The notes under the pieces are model-generated. The model was not told the DNA's origin, ran no database searches, and saw nothing but the letters and a program-made list of their open reading frames with translations. 64,000 bases of DNA from Rhodamnia argentea (Eukaryota; Streptophyta; Magnoliopsida; Myrtales; Myrtaceae), in contig NC_063154.1 of NCBI RefSeq assembly GCF_020921035.1, positions 16,651,861 to 16,715,860 of the forward strand, read 5' to 3'. The position numbers were made by a program, and so were the translations under genes. Positions 33,871 through 46,600 of the stretch are shown here, piece after piece. Every line of letters begins with the position of its first letter. Position 1 is the first letter of the stretch.

Positions 33871-36740
33871 ATATAGTTGAGCGTACTTAATCATCATGCT
33901 ATTTTATTTCCTATTTCTCTATTTGTTTGAAAAAAATTAATTGTAATGATATCAATGAAAGTTAAATGTACAAAAGAAGATACAAGCTACATTATGCGTG
34001 CTATATGTCGTGTACAATTGCAAAACCCTGCTCACACGTCCCCACCTTAGTCCACCCTCCCCCCCAACCCTAGAAGGTGGGATTCGAGCCCCCCACCACC
34101 CTCTTCCCAAATAGAAAGAATGGCCACCGGAGCAAATCCCCAGTAGTTAAAAATGAAATTTAGTTAAAAAGGATGTATAGGTCCACACATTCATAAAACA
34201 GCTAATTTCTCTACATGCTAATTTATCTATATGCTAATTTTAAACTAAATTTCAATTTTTATGGTATTAAAAATTAGCATGTTCTCCTTACCCAAAAACA
34301 AATTAAAAGAAAAAAAAATCCTTACCAAAAAAAAAAATAGCATTTTCTTCAATTTTAAAAATCAAAATGTACAAAGAAATTTCTATTTTATTATTTATGC
34401 ATAGGTCCAACTCATTCATAAAAATAAGACAAGACAAAATCCGCAGCACCGTAAGTGGTTATAGTTATACGCTAATATCATATATATTAACGTGTAAAAA
34501 TACTAATGGGATAAGTACACCATGAGTGCCATAACTTGTGTACGGTGTACACTTGAGTGCCATAACTTTCAAAACGTTCACTTAGGTGCCACAATTTTCA
34601 AAAATCGTTCACTTGAGTGTCACGTCGAAGCAAAACCATTCACTCGAGTGCTACAAGAATTTTTCCGGCGTGCCATGTCGGCTTTCCGCGCGTGCCACGT
34701 CAGCTTTTCCAACGTCCACATCAACATGGCACTTAAGTGAACGCTTTTTGAAAATTATGGCACTTAAGTGAACATTTTAAAAATAATGGCACTCAAATGA
34801 ACGCCATACAAAAGTTATGGCATTTCTAGTGTACTTTTTTTAATACTAATATATGCCAATAAAAAAGCATATCCAAGTATGCCTCCGCAAAGCGCGGGCT
34901 TGTAACTAGTTACAAATGAAATCAAAACTTCTAGGCTAAAGATAATGATTTCCATTTAGAAATAGAAATTGTTTTTTGGTCGAATAGAAATGGGAATTGA
35001 ATTGTCAAATTTACTCCTACTTCGACTTAAAAGTTCAAATAAAAGAATAAATTTATCTGGTTTTTCATAAAATCTTAGAAATTATTTTGCACCTAACATC
35101 ACATTCCCAACTTGAGATTTCTTTCGCCTAACACTGCATTGACCATATTTGCAACAATATTTAATTGGACTTCTGTTTGGCTTACAACTCTAACGGCTTT
35201 TAAGTGATGGATTCAACTGAATATCGTAATGAGCTCGGACTTGGACTTCTGTTTCTCCCAAGTGAAGGTTCGGGTTTCTGTAGCGCATCCCCAACAAAGT
35301 GCCGATAATTGATTAGTAGCCCACTGTCTGTAAGTGTTATAAGTGTCGATAGTAAATTGGTGGCCGATTTTCAATATTTATCGGTGTCTGGAGATTATCT
35401 CAAGAATGAATCTTGATGACGGATGTTGTCCCTTGGCTTCCTACTGAACTCGATTGGGTCAAGACGATTGAGGAAAAGCCTGAAGGCATATGATGTTACT
35501 CAGCTCCAACTTATGCAAAATTTGGTCGGGTGAAGGTGAAGATTCGAGTTGAGATAACGTTGGTGTGGAAGGAATACATGCTTAAGGCGGAGGCCTCACA
35601 CCAATGGCTCGCATGTGCGAGGAAGATTTGATGAAGTGCACGTGTGAGGGTGCTAGGCACAAGAAATCCCGCATCAGGGATGTGCTGCAAGGTGAATCAT
35701 ATTAATATATATATATATCTAAAAAAGTTGAGATTTGATCACAAGTTTGAATTTGAGCTCTTTCTTAGTTTTGGTATCAAGTTTGTGATGCACAAACTCA
35801 TAAATTGGAATTCGTTAACCGCAAATCGTGGCGTGGTCATGTGTCTTCATTTGTTTGAAGCACGTGGTTTGAGACAAGGTGAAAACATCATTTAGGTAGT
35901 TATCCAAGCATATAGATTCCGGTGGGAAAGAATAATCTAGCAATGAGCCCATGACCTTTCAAAGTACTATAATGGGCTGCTATGGATAAAAAGGATTGAA
36001 ATCGAACACAAAGTTAGTCAATTTTGATAGCGCTTGTTGACACCTAATTTATCTTTTTTGCCGAAGTTTATCGACCCCTAGTTGACTAATCAGAGATAAT
36101 ATTCCTTACTCGATCAACTAAAGGAGTTCAATTCATCAATACATGATAAGTGTCGACGAATATGCCACCAATTCCAAGTTATTGAATAACATTGGTCCCA
36201 CATTTTGATCTTTTTGCCGTTGATGGATCAATTGATTCTATCGGATATAACTTATCGGATGGAACATATCTTTTTGTGATCGAGATGGCCGTTCTTATGT
36301 ACTCTAGTAGAGTAATTAAATATTAAATTACGCCTTCATCTAATAGTTTAAGCTTTTAGAACAATTGGCAGTGATTTCATAAAATCTCACATATTCAAAT
36401 CAATTGAGAGAGCAAATGTAATGAACTCAAGAGTGAATTCAGTCATAAAGATCATTTTTAGCTTCCCTTTCACAGTGTGAAAAGACTTCAGAGGATGGTG
36501 ATATGCTTGAGAGAATGGAGCTGAGGAGATTACATCAAGGATCGAAATTCCTTCACTTGAAAAATAGAATTTGCAAGAGAGAGAGAACTAATTATTGAAG
36601 GCGATTAACGATTTAATCGGCAAAGAGATTTAACTTCATCACTCATATGACTTTATTTAATTTTGGTGCATGTAAAGCTCTTGCCTCATCCTAATGGGGC
36701 ATTATTTTGACATGATAGTTCAGCATCTGACATACAACCT
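33871..36740. other. Gene-free stretch
   Basis: AT-rich intergenic DNA with one family A element at 34508. Short open frames (for example 35644-35895) have no recognisable similarity. Confidence 0.5.
34508..34840. mobile_element. MITE-like inverted repeat, family A
   Basis: Starts GGATAAGTACACCATGAGTGCC and ends with the inverse phrase ATGGCATTTCTAGTGTACTT. It is very similar in plan to 22882-23235, including the TTTTCCGGCGTGCCA-like centre. Confidence 0.75.
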
Positions 36741-36748
36741 TTTGTAAC

Positions 36749-37234
36749 TCAATAAGGCTTTTGGCCGACAACGTTCCCAGGAGGATCATAGTTACAGGTT
36801 ACCAAAGTACCGCCTGTCGCGCATCGAGCCTTCGCGCATCCAAGCCGAACCGAGTTGCGCCACACCACCTGAGTGTAATGCCCGCAAACCTTCCCTGGCG
36901 CGCACGAGTTGGAATTGTAGTTGTAGTAAGGCTTTTCCCCAACCCACATGTTCACCGCTCTTGTGCCGGTGAGATCAGGGGAAGCCCGAGCGAGGTTCTC
37001 CCCATATGGTCCGCCCGAGTGGACTAGACGTGTGCAATCTCTGGCAAGCTTTTTGGCGTAATCACTGGCATAACTAGCAACGCGCTCGTCCCAAACGATT
37101 TGGCCCACACCGACCTGAGAGCGGGCCGCATTGTGGGCTGCAACATAGTCCTGAGGCGAGTCCTGGGCGACAGACAGAGAAATCGACGCTAGGATTAGCA
37201 CGACGAGGAAAGTGATATGGAGAGGAACACTCAT
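36749..37234 (-). CDS. PR1: Pathogenesis-related protein 1 (CAP domain), secreted
   Basis: 161 residues from the chosen ATG at 37234. An upstream in-frame ATG exists at 37273, but starting at [13 protein letters not shown] gives a normal 23-residue signal peptide ending SVA before QDSPQDY, and the family's usual length. Motifs of the CAP fold: [13 protein letters not shown], the PYGENLA Glu, [11 protein letters not shown] with its His, six Cys, and CNYDPPGN. The protein ends [11 protein letters not shown], which fits the consensus of the CAPE1 defence peptide released from PR-1 tails. PR-1 proteins act in the apoplast and bind sterols; they are salicylate- and pathogen-induced in other plants. 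Single exon, intact. The second PR-1 lies 7 kb away in opposite orientation. Confidence 0.93.
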   Translation of the reverse strand: MSVPLHITFLVVLILASISLSVAQDSPQDYVAAHNAARSQVGVGQIVWDERVASYASDYAKKLARDCTRLVHSGGPYGENLARASPDLTGTRAVNMWVGEKPYYNYNSNSCAPGKVCGHYTQVVWRNSVRLGCAKARCATGGTLVTCNYDPPGNVVGQKPY

Positions 37235-37322
37235 ACAGGAACTCATATTGTGGCAGATCATAAAAGTTGGCAAAGGAAAGATCTTAGTTGATTGATGAAG
37301 AGATGGGCAATAGCTAAGGGGG

Positions 37323-37330
37323 TATTTATA
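37323..37330 (-). promoter_or_regulatory. TATA box of the minus-strand PR-1 gene
   Basis: TATAAATA on the minus strand, about 90 bases before the ATG at 37234. This supports the downstream start choice and a leader of about 60 bases. Confidence 0.7.
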
Positions 37331-37402
37331 TGGCGATCATGTGGAAAAATTTGTCCATGGAAATGTTGAATGTTCAAGATGGGCCGCGATGACCAGAAGA
37401 GT

Positions 37403-37411
37403 GCCCGTCAA
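37403..37411 (-). promoter_or_regulatory. W-box core upstream of PR-1
   Basis: TTGACGGG-type core on the minus strand, about 80 bases above the TATA box. WRKY factors bind TTGAC cores in PR-1 promoters of other plants; a five-base core alone is weak evidence. Confidence 0.35.
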
Positions 37412-37739
37412 TATTGATCATCCTGCGATAATTTTCATAATCGGTACAACTTTAATTATCATACCAACTTTAATTTTCATCATATTATTATTTTTCTTTT
37501 TTATTTTAATTTTAGCTGTAGAAATATTGATGCCAAATAGCGACTCCATCGATTCGTTACGTGAACATTGGACATCTTAAAAGGTAACTTATGTTGAAAC
37601 CCTTTTCTATCTCTCCACAAATATTGTCGGCTCTTCTGTCCTGGGTTAAAGTTTTCTCCCCTACTTTTGACTGTTTCCTTCGGCGTCTTCTGTGGAATTG
37701 GTTTCGCGTCTAAGTCAATTATAATCATGAGTCAAGCAC

Positions 37740-40700
37740 CAAAAGCTGAAAGATCAAGCTCAAGTCGTCAAGCTTGATGCATTCTCTATTTTTATTTTTA
37801 TTTATTTCAAACTTATGTTAGCACGAAAGATGAATTTGGAAAATGTTACACACGAGTGAGATTTTTATTTGGGTTTCTATAATTACTTCTGAAAGTATTA
37901 TATGTTTCAAAATGCAACCGCCAGTTATTGAAATTATGATGCCCGGTTTGTGAAAAAGAAATGGCTTCGGAATTTTTTATATAAATAATATCACTTTTAT
38001 TGATTGAGATAATTAGATAACGAAAAATGTTTTCAATATTAGCAACGATATGTCATACATTTTCGTGGATGATTAGAATATTTTTCGTTTCTTCATTTTT
38101 ATAAGTGATACAATCAATCACTTTTAAATTAATATTTTTCTAAATCTTTCATTTTTCACTGAACAAACGGATCCTAAGAACATGTAGTGAATCCTCCCAT
38201 CCAATATTTGACCAGGCAAATTGCACATAAATTCATCGATATGACATATATAGAGAGAAAAAATCTGAGTGTGATGCACTAAGGTACTCCTAATTAGCCT
38301 TGATCATTGTATAGGCTCGGTTGAAACTTACGGGAGCCTTGCTGAATGAAAATTATTGGCCCAACAACATGGGCTATGTCTACTTTAAAAAAAAAATAAT
38401 TGAGCTAAATAATGTATAAAATGGAAGCATAAATAGGAAATAACTCCATATGGTTCTTCACTTCAGATGAGTCATAGAATATTTCTCTTCTAATGTTTGT
38501 GAATTTTGTATGAAGGTAGAGAAAAATAAATATCTTAGCAAACGATTTTTGACAAACCAATGGGCAAATTGGATCAAGCCTCGAAGCTTTTGCTCACTCA
38601 CTAACGAGCCCTAGAATGTATTGTCCAAGCCTGTCAGCGAGCTCAAAATATTTAACTAGACTCGCCAATTTAATTGGTATGCTTACAAATCGCCAAACCG
38701 ATAATCAGGTCTATACTTAATCTACCTAGCATCAATGGACACTTCTTTTGTAAGACAATCATTTAAAATGTCTAAACAAAAGTTATAGATGAGGTAGTTT
38801 GGTGATACTGCAAATTAAAAAGAACTAAAAGGAAAGTGTGCCAGCCCAATCCCCTTGCCAAGGTCAAAACTATTATAGAGGCAAAGGCATGCCGCAATGC
38901 CACTTTACCAAGCCCCAAAGTGGAGTTCTTCTCCTTGGGATCAACGGGTTAATCCCGATTTCCTTCTTTGAACTTTGAGGTAACGATCAACAATCGCTTC
39001 TTTGGTGACCATGAAGTTACCGGATGAATTGCCGATTATTATTCATTACAGCTCATTTTTTGTACGACTTTCTTGTCCGATCGCATCCGTGGTGGTATCG
39101 TATAGTTGATCACGGCTGCATTCTCCTAGTAATGCTTGCTTTGTAAAATGTATTCCCCTAGATTGTAGGACATTAAAAGTTTTAGGAAAGAAATAAAGGA
39201 AGAAAACGTAATATTTTTAGTAACTTGTTCACACCATCTACAAATGACTAGTGTATATGACAATTGTTCATTTTGAACAATCAAATACGAATATAAATAA
39301 TATTTGATGATTTTTTCATCTTCAGAATATTGTATGGGGTTTTGTCAAAAAATACGCGACATGATTTTGTCGCATGGGCCATATTTGAGTAATAAGCGTT
39401 TCAATTAGTGATTGATCATCTTCTAATTCCTATCGTTTAGATTTTATCTCTTATTAAGTTTAAACTTTAGGAAAGGGATAAATTAAAGAAAGTATGATAT
39501 AGAAGAAAGTTCATCAGTTTTAGTTTAAGTAATACAACGACTAATCTAATTAAATAGATAAAGATATAACATCTACAAAAAAAAAAAATACAATAATAGT
39601 TTATGTAAATCCATTTAGATTCATTAATTTTAATTTTGAGGAGATCAAATATAATAAGAAATTCTCTATACTTTAATAATACGAAAAAAGGCGATATTTA
39701 TTTTGAATTTGCACCATTTTCAAACTAAAAGAAAATATTAAATTGCAACTTATCTAAAACATAGAACATCTGGATTCTGTTTGATTTTATCTTATAATTT
39801 CATAATAGACTTATTTTAACATAGTTTTCATTATTGTAAGTACAATATAGAAGCATGAAGATTCATCTACCAGACATAGCTAATATTTTAACAAGACCTA
39901 GCCCTGCACCTTGGTGTGGCTATAAAAATTATAAATAAAAAAGAAGTATGTGAATTATGATATGTTTAAGTATAACATAGCTCAAAATTCTAAAAATTTA
40001 TGCATCAGTATTTTTTTTTTTTTTGAATAATCATATCACACGTACAAACTCACGAATCTGATATCATAAGTCATTATATACTTTGTGTTCTCTATAATGT
40101 CCTAGTCTTAGGTAATTTCATTGATATATACAGTGCTTGACTTGAGAATTCATTTTAATAGTGGGTTCGGCAAATGATCAATTTGGACAAACCGAACTAT
40201 TTTGGTCTCCTCTTTCCTCTTACGAGCGTAGTGTTTGACCTTTAGTATGAACTTCGGCCTTCTCTTCCTCTATCCTTGGGGAGAGGAACAATAAAACAGG
40301 TGAATATCTCAATACTCACTGCTAAATGAAAACAAATATATATTACATGCAGGTTATTGTTTAAATGAAATTTTGTATTTCAGGAAAAAATTAATTAAGC
40401 ACAAAATACAAAACCGGTAGCGGTGGACGAATCAATTAGAGAAGCATTGAAACTACTGGAAAGTGAATTTTTTTTTTCTTGAAGAAGAAATTATTGGATG
40501 AATCGGATGCATGCACTGTGAATTCATCTAGACCGTTGTGAATCTCATTACATCGGATGATCTAGAAACATTTGGTTCCCACACTCAATGCATGTTTTAA
40601 CCTTCTTTCTCTAGAAATGATGATCAATAGCGCTTAACGTAAACCACTCAATCGATGGGACAACTTATACACACATCCAACTATCCCACATTTTATTCGG

Positions 40701-41700
40701 CCAACTATTGCATCGTCACCGTGTCTCCCCAAACTTTAGGGGATAGAAGCATGTGTTTGTCATATGAATTCTCATTTTGATTGAATTACAAACCAACAAA
40801 GTTCCAAGGCAATAACAAAGTGAAAGTTTAGGGGTAACGAGTTCATAACAAAATTCACATTGCTTCCAAAATTTAGAGTGTTTATATAGTCTTCCCTAAA
40901 TTGAAAGTAAGGATAAACGATGTACAGGTGTAGCAGATGGACTCGACAAATCTGATGAATTAAAATTAAGTTTAAAGAATATTTTTTCGGTGGGAAATAC
41001 AGTCATTGTTGCTATCCCATCGACCATTTTCCGCAATCAAAGGAGGACAAAGCAAAGTAGTAAAAGAATAAAAGAGGAAGAGGACAACAAATCAAACGGC
41101 GGAAATCCGTCCGGTGATGCCGCTCCTCCCATCGTGGCTTTCCTCCGTTTCTCCAACCTCGCAGAACATGCTTGACTTTCCTTAATTCCAACGAAACCCT
41201 AGTTTCTTGTTCAGAACGTTTGTTGTCTTTAACAATCTTTTATTTTTCTGGACCCTTTTGAACTCCGGAATCTGATTGGCTCGAGCCAAGAATTTGCCCT
41301 ATTATTTTTTTTCAAACTTAATCAGGCAGTTATGTCGTTGGGATTTTATAACTGATTTGAACTGTTGAGTTGATTCTCATCTCCGGCAATCTTGCAAATA
41401 GACAAATTGAGATGCCATGCATGGAATCTACGTATCCTAAGCCTCCAATGTTTCATCTTTTAGGTTCTATTACGTATGCTTTTTCTTTCCCTTTTTTTTT
41501 TCCCTACAAATAGCGTGGAAACCGCAAATTCTGACTCGATGAAATATCCGACTAATCTCAACAATTAAGCATGACACAGATCAACATACGAGATGGATAA
41601 CCCGAACATGAGATTAGTTGCACTCGTAACATGCGGAGAAGAACTAACATCGTGCTTTTAACCCACCCACTCATGTCTATTTTTTTTTTTTTTTTTGGGG
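37740..41700. other. Gene-free stretch between the PR-1 genes
   Basis: AT-rich, no recognisable coding or element boundaries. At 40990-41175 an open frame rich in Lys/Glu is followed by AAACCCTAGTTTC, a sequence common in plant 5' leaders. It may be the start of a lost gene or chance. Confidence 0.45.
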
Positions 41701-41710
41701 GCGCGGGCAG

Positions 41711-42900
41711 ACATGTCTATTGTTTAGCCACTAAGCCAAGGCGAGGAATTGCATGTGATCTTTTTATGCAATGAATTGTAATATCATTTCAGAAATGACG
41801 GGTCTTCGTCTGTTGGGCCCATAAAGCAAGTGGAACACATGGTGAGCGGGTCCATACTTTAGGACAATAAAGCGACCTCACGATAAGCTCGGGAAAATGG
41901 TTTAAAATGTCGGGAACTTATTATACAACCTCCAATTCAATCTTAAATTTTTCAATTTAACCAGTTCAATCCTAAACTTTTTTTCATTGATTTTTCAGCT
42001 AAGGGTCAAAATGTAGGGTGCTTGCATGTATAATAAAAACTGTGAGTAGCGCATTTAGCCATGGTTATTATCTAGGGCTAATACTACGAAAAATCCCAAA
42101 CTAATACACCCATGATAAATTTATCCAAAATTATTTTCTGACCACCAAAAACTCCAAACCGATACACTTATGATAAATTTATCCCAAACCGGCACGCTTG
42201 TGATAAATTTACCCTCCGTTAGTTTTCGTTAAATGTAATCGTCATATTGCTAAGTTGGACAGCATGTGGCAGTTCGCGAGTGTACCGGTTTGGAATTTTT
42301 ACCCTCTATTTATCACATACATGTCTATTGTTTAGCTAGTAATCCAAGGCGAGGAATTGCATGTAATCTTTTTATGCTATGAATTCTAATATCATTTCAG
42401 AAATGGCGGGTCTTCGTCTGTTGGGCCCATAAAGCAAGTGGAGCACATGGTGAGCGGGTCCATACTTTAGGACAATAAAGCGACTTCACGATAAGCTCGG
42501 GAAAATGGTTTAAAATGTCAGGAACTTATTATACAACCTCCAATTCAATCTTAAATTTTTCAATTTGACCAGTTCAATCCTAAACTTTTTTTCATTGATT
42601 TTTCAGCTAAGGGTCAAAATGTAGGGTGCTTGCATGTACAATAAAAACTGTGAGTAGTGCATTTAGCCATGGTTATTATCTAGGGCTAATACTACGAAAA
42701 ACCCCAAATTAATACACCCGTGATAAATTTACCCCAAATTATTTTCTAACCACCAAAAACTTCAAACCGATACACTTGTGACAAATTTACCCTCCGTTAA
42801 TTTTCGTTAAATCTAACTGTCATATTGTTAAGTTGGACAACATGTGGCAGTTCACGAGTGTACCGATTTGGAATTTTTACCCTCTATTTGTCACAAATTT
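41711..42900. repeat. Direct tandem duplication, about 0.6 kb per unit
   Basis: The unit beginning ACATGTCTATTGTTTAGC at 41711 begins again at about 42317. The two run nearly identical through GGGCCCATAAAGCAAGTGG, AGCGACYTCACGATAAGC and the family B arm, with few differences. The second copy lacks a short piece of the B arm. Confidence 0.9.
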
Positions 42901-43060
42901 ATCAATTTAAGATTTTTCGTGGGATTAATCCAATTTAAAGAAGGGTAAATTTATCACAAAAGTACTAGTTTCAGGTTTTTCTTGGCCAAAAAAATTAATT
43001 TAGGGTATATTTGTCACAAAAATACCACTTTATGGTTTTTCATGGCCTTAACCCTATTAT
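42680..43060. mobile_element. Family B inverted-repeat element (closing arm)
   Basis: GGGCTAATACTACGAAAAACCCC near 42684 and inverse phrases around 42900-43050 (TTTTTCATGGCCTTAACCC) bracket the element whose first arm is shared with the tandem unit. Confidence 0.55.
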
Positions 43061-43479
43061 CTATATGGTGACTCTTACCAAGGCCGCTTAAATTATTATT
43101 ATTATTATTATTTTGTAGTGGTTAGTCCTTCATTATTTAATGATTTTCTTTCTTTTTTTCCCCGTAGGACTGCCTCGTGGCTTCGTTCATGCATGGCCTC
43201 GTATTCCATGATAACGAAACCCCACACATGTTAATTCACTGTGAGAAGCGCTAGTGATTACCCGCCCAGGGATTACTATGCTTTCGACTCGGGAGCCGAT
43301 GCTTATGAGTTTCGATTTCTATCTCGATGAGAACTTGTATTTAAGTGGGGCCACATAACGATGGATTGAGCTTTCCCTTAGCCGGCTAACTACGATTGCA
43401 CCTCTGAATGACGCTTCCAACGGGCGGGGCAGGGCGGGGCTACCACTTTACCTCTTTCCTTGTGCGCAAAGGACATGCA

Positions 43480-43880
43480 TCCTCAGTCAAGGCCTAATTC
43501 ACGGGGAGAGATGATTAAGGAGATTCCAGGTTTTCAACCTTCATAAAGTAAACTACCAGTCTAGAAGCTAGTTAGGATCCATGTGAGTTGTGTTGCCCAT
43601 TTGTCAACTCTTCTTTCAGATTTATAGTAATGAAACACGGCGTTGATAGAGAGCGCAATTGTTTTCTGTTGAAGTTTTCTTTATGGTGATGGAACTAGCA
43701 AGCTCTTTTCCTTTTAAATCTTTTATTTGTTCAGCCATTGCAAAATGTAGTTTTCCATTAATAATCAGCCAGGAGCTTCAAAAAATTGTGCTCAATGAGC
43801 TTAATTTGTATGCATTTGCTAACACAAAGTGGCTTTATTTATTTCTTATGTAAACTTTAAGACATAGCAGGTGCATGCAT
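43480..43880 (+). promoter_or_regulatory. Upstream region of the plus-strand PR-1, duplicated at 56-57.8 kb
   Basis: Phrases such as GGGGAGAGATGATTAAGGAG and TTTGTATGCATTTGCTAACA recur at 56040 and 57530/57720. The region ends about 220 bases before the PR-1 ATG, so it contains the distal promoter. A reverse W-box core (GTCAA) lies at about 43605. Confidence 0.6.
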
Positions 43881-43916
43881 ACAATACAAAACTCTCTCCT
43901 GTAGAACTTGTGAACT

Positions 43917-43921
43917 TTGAC
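43917..43921 (+). promoter_or_regulatory. W-box core (TTGAC) upstream of PR-1
   Basis: TTTGACTT context, 108 bases above the TATA box. This is a typical place for WRKY binding in PR-1 promoters, but is unproven here. Confidence 0.4.
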
Positions 43922-44029
43922 TTTTTTGTGCAATAACTGAAACCCTATCACCATCCTTTTTCAATCATTTGGTTTATATTATTTCCTTTCTATACAAGCA
44001 AAAGTTGTTAAGTGTAACCCTCTTTTGCC

Positions 44030-44037
44030 TATAAATA
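44030..44037 (+). promoter_or_regulatory. TATA box of the plus-strand PR-1 gene
   Basis: TATAAATA, 63 bases before the ATG at 44100. Confidence 0.75.
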
Positions 44038-44099
44038 CTTCACCCTATCGGTACTCATCATCATCACAAACACCCTCAAGCTCTTCAAATTGGTTGATC

Positions 44100-44591
44100 A
44101 TGGCTTCTTTTGTCAAACCCTCCCTAGCAATCACATGCCTCACCTTCCTCTTAGCCATTGCCGAAACCTCGCTAGCCCAAAGCACCCACCAGGACTTTGT
44201 CGACGCCCACAACGCAGCCCGCAGCCAGGTCGGGGTGGCCCCGCTCGCGTGGAATTACACCGTCGCGGCCTACGCCCAGAGATACGCCAACAAGCGCGCT
44301 GCCAGTGGCTGCAAAATGGAGCACTCGATGGGCCCGTACGGCGAGAACCTGGCCGAGGGCTATGGCGAGCTTAGCGGCCAAGATGCCGTGAAGATGTGGG
44401 TGGCCGAGAGGGCGAACTACAACCATGGCTCCAATGCTTGCGTCGGCGGCGAGTGCCTGCATTACACGCAGGTTGTGTGGAGGAGCTCGATTCATCTCGG
44501 GTGTGCTAGGGTTAAGTGTAGCAATGGGTGGTGGTTCGTGACTTGTAACTATGACCCTCCGGGGAATTACGAAGGCGAACGTCCCTATTAA
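44100..44591 (+). CDS. PR1: Pathogenesis-related protein 1 (CAP domain), secreted
   Basis: 163 residues, single exon. The ATG at 44100 is the first in frame after the TATA box and opens a signal peptide (MASFVKPSLAITCLTFLLAI, cleaved near SLAQ). The mature part starts [23 protein letters not shown] features follow in order: His of AHNAAR, Glu of [12 protein letters not shown], His of [12 protein letters not shown], six Cys, and CNYDPPGN. The C-terminal 11 residues PPGNYEGERPY fit the CAPE1 consensus. Compared with the 37-kb paralogue the CAP motifs are shared but many surface residues and the DNA differ, so the pair is not a recent copy. Coding DNA is much more GC-rich than its flanks. Expected role: apoplastic, sterol-binding defence protein. 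Confidence 0.95.
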   Translation: MASFVKPSLAITCLTFLLAIAETSLAQSTHQDFVDAHNAARSQVGVAPLAWNYTVAAYAQRYANKRAASGCKMEHSMGPYGENLAEGYGELSGQDAVKMWVAERANYNHGSNACVGGECLHYTQVVWRSSIHLGCARVKCSNGWWFVTCNYDPPGNYEGERPY

Positions 44592-44804
44592 TTTACAAGT
44601 GATGACGGTAAGCTAATGTGTACTAGAGACACTCACTGGCTATATGTTAAGCTAGGAGTTCTCCAGGTTGAAATCGAATATTAATGGATTACTATATGTA
44701 GTTGCCTTTCCTTACATATGGAGGATTCATGCTGATTAATTATTGCCTTCTTTCTAATGATGTAATGAAATATATAGAAGGCCTTTCCGCTCGTGCCCCT
44801 ACTC

Positions 44805-44831
44805 AATAATAATAATAATAATAATAATATA
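44805..44831. repeat. (AAT)n microsatellite downstream of PR-1
   Basis: Eight or nine AAT units. It may lie in or just after the 3' untranslated region. Confidence 0.85.
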
Positions 44832-44899
44832 TCGAATGAAAAAGATTTTGTTAACAAGTGGCTCTGTTCTAATGACAAGAACGTGTTATTTTAAAAATG

Positions 44900-46290
44900 T
44901 CTATTGTTCATTTATTATGTATACTTAGTGTTTTGAAAATGAAATCATTTCCTATGTATGGTTAGCTACTGTCTTAGGCACTTGTTGATAAGACTCTCAT
45001 AAAAAAAAAAAAAAAAAACACGCGGCCTCCATTTGTTTTGAGGAAAATTAACGATTTAGAAAATATTTTCCTAAAAAATAATCGATCATATTCATTTAAA
45101 AAAAATTATAATTATCAACAACAATTTATATCTAAATATTTTTAGGGGCAATAATTTTTTTTTTCCGTTTATTAACTTTTGTAAGTGATATGAGCGATCC
45201 TTTTCAGGAAAATATTTTCTAAATCATTCATTTTTTGTTAAACAAACAAAGCCGTATATCTATGTGCTTGAATCACAAGGTCCATATAGTCGAACGAGAT
45301 TACATGTCTCTCAAACCCTAAAACTCCAATTACTACACTCCGAGAGAGAGAGAGGCAAAAAAATGTCGAATCACGGTGAAGGTGGTGGCGATGATGCAGA
45401 GTCGAGGCACATCGTCGCCGAGAACGGGTGGTGACGGTCTGACAGTAGTGTGTTGGGGCTTCTTGAGGAAGAAGGTGGAAGGAGGGGAAAAAAATAGAGA
45501 AAAAAAAGATGAGAGCACTATTGATCATGACCTCCAGTACAATCCAGACCGAGGTCCCGCAACATCGCAATGGGAAAAGGAAGAGATTAGGAAACTCATC
45601 TTCTACCTGGTCCCAACCTAAAGCACGGGAGATGATTCAAACACGTGATAATGGGGCTTGTGCTTGCCATTCCACCATCTCATTAGTCGGTCGGGGAAGT
45701 GTATCGGAATTTTCAAACTAGTCAAATCGATTGAAATGTTCAGGGTTCGATTGTAATTTTTTTTATATAAAGGTGCAAGTTCATATCGAATTAATTGAAA
45801 GATTTAAAACTCGATTTGATTCTCTTCACAAAGAATGAGCCTCATCATTTACTCATCTACCAACTCCACCGATAAAATCGAAAGTGGCACGGAGAGATTG
45901 AGAGCGGAAACCGTGAAGTACGAAACTCCAACAATACATCACCATCGTGGATCGAGAAGTAATCAAACCAACGCTATCCATTTTGAGCATATGCCTCTTG
46001 AGTTCTAATGCTATATCACATGCCATCATTGTGTTACAGGCTACAAGACTGGGGTGATGTAGATTTGCAATTGAATTTCAGCCCAAAAAAAAAAAAAATT
46101 TTGCTTGCCGCGTCAGCCTATAACACGATACAATGCATCACTAAATGCTTTTCCGTTACCAAAACCCTCAAACTTTGGCATAGGGGCCTTAGGCCTTTGG
46201 GAATACCCTCCTCAACAGCCCCTATTATGTTCACAATGTGATCGCCCATTTCGGGCTTGGACCGGTCACTTTCGGTTCATTGGTTTTTTG
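44900..46290. other. Gene-poor stretch with low-complexity pieces
   Basis: A GC-richer part at 45300-45650 has open frames on both strands (for example 45376-45621 plus) with no recognisable product. Confidence 0.45.
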
Positions 46291-46309
46291 GAATGTGCTC
46301 AAAACATCG

Positions 46310-46600
46310 CTCTTTTTTTTTTTTTTTAAATGTGGTCTTTTTCTGACCAAAAAAAGAATAGTGGTCTCTTTTATCAGACCAAAAAAAAAAAAAAAACTAG
46401 TGGTCTCTTTTGACAAAAAAAAAAAAAGTAGTGGCTTCTTATGAAAAAAAAGCTAGTGGTCCATTTTTCTGGCATTTTTTTTTACTTGAGAGACCACTAT
46501 TTTTTTTTTCATAAGAAACCACTAGTTTTTTTCTTTTTGGGTCAAAAGAGACCACTAGTTTTTGTTTGTTCGGATAAAAGAGACCACTAATTTTTTTTTT
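46310..46600. repeat. Array of TAGTGGTCTCTTTT units, half direct, half inverted
   Basis: From 46332 to 46470 the motif AGTGGTCTCTTTTGAC recurs four to five times separated by A-runs. From 46480 to 46590 its reverse complement (GAGACCACTA) recurs four times separated by T-runs. The whole can fold into a long imperfect hairpin. Confidence 0.8.

Noticed and set aside
37235-37273. Using the first in-frame ATG of the minus-strand PR-1
   Set aside because: It adds 13 residues before a signal peptide of normal form and length; the TATA-to-ATG distance fits either, so the choice is by family length only.
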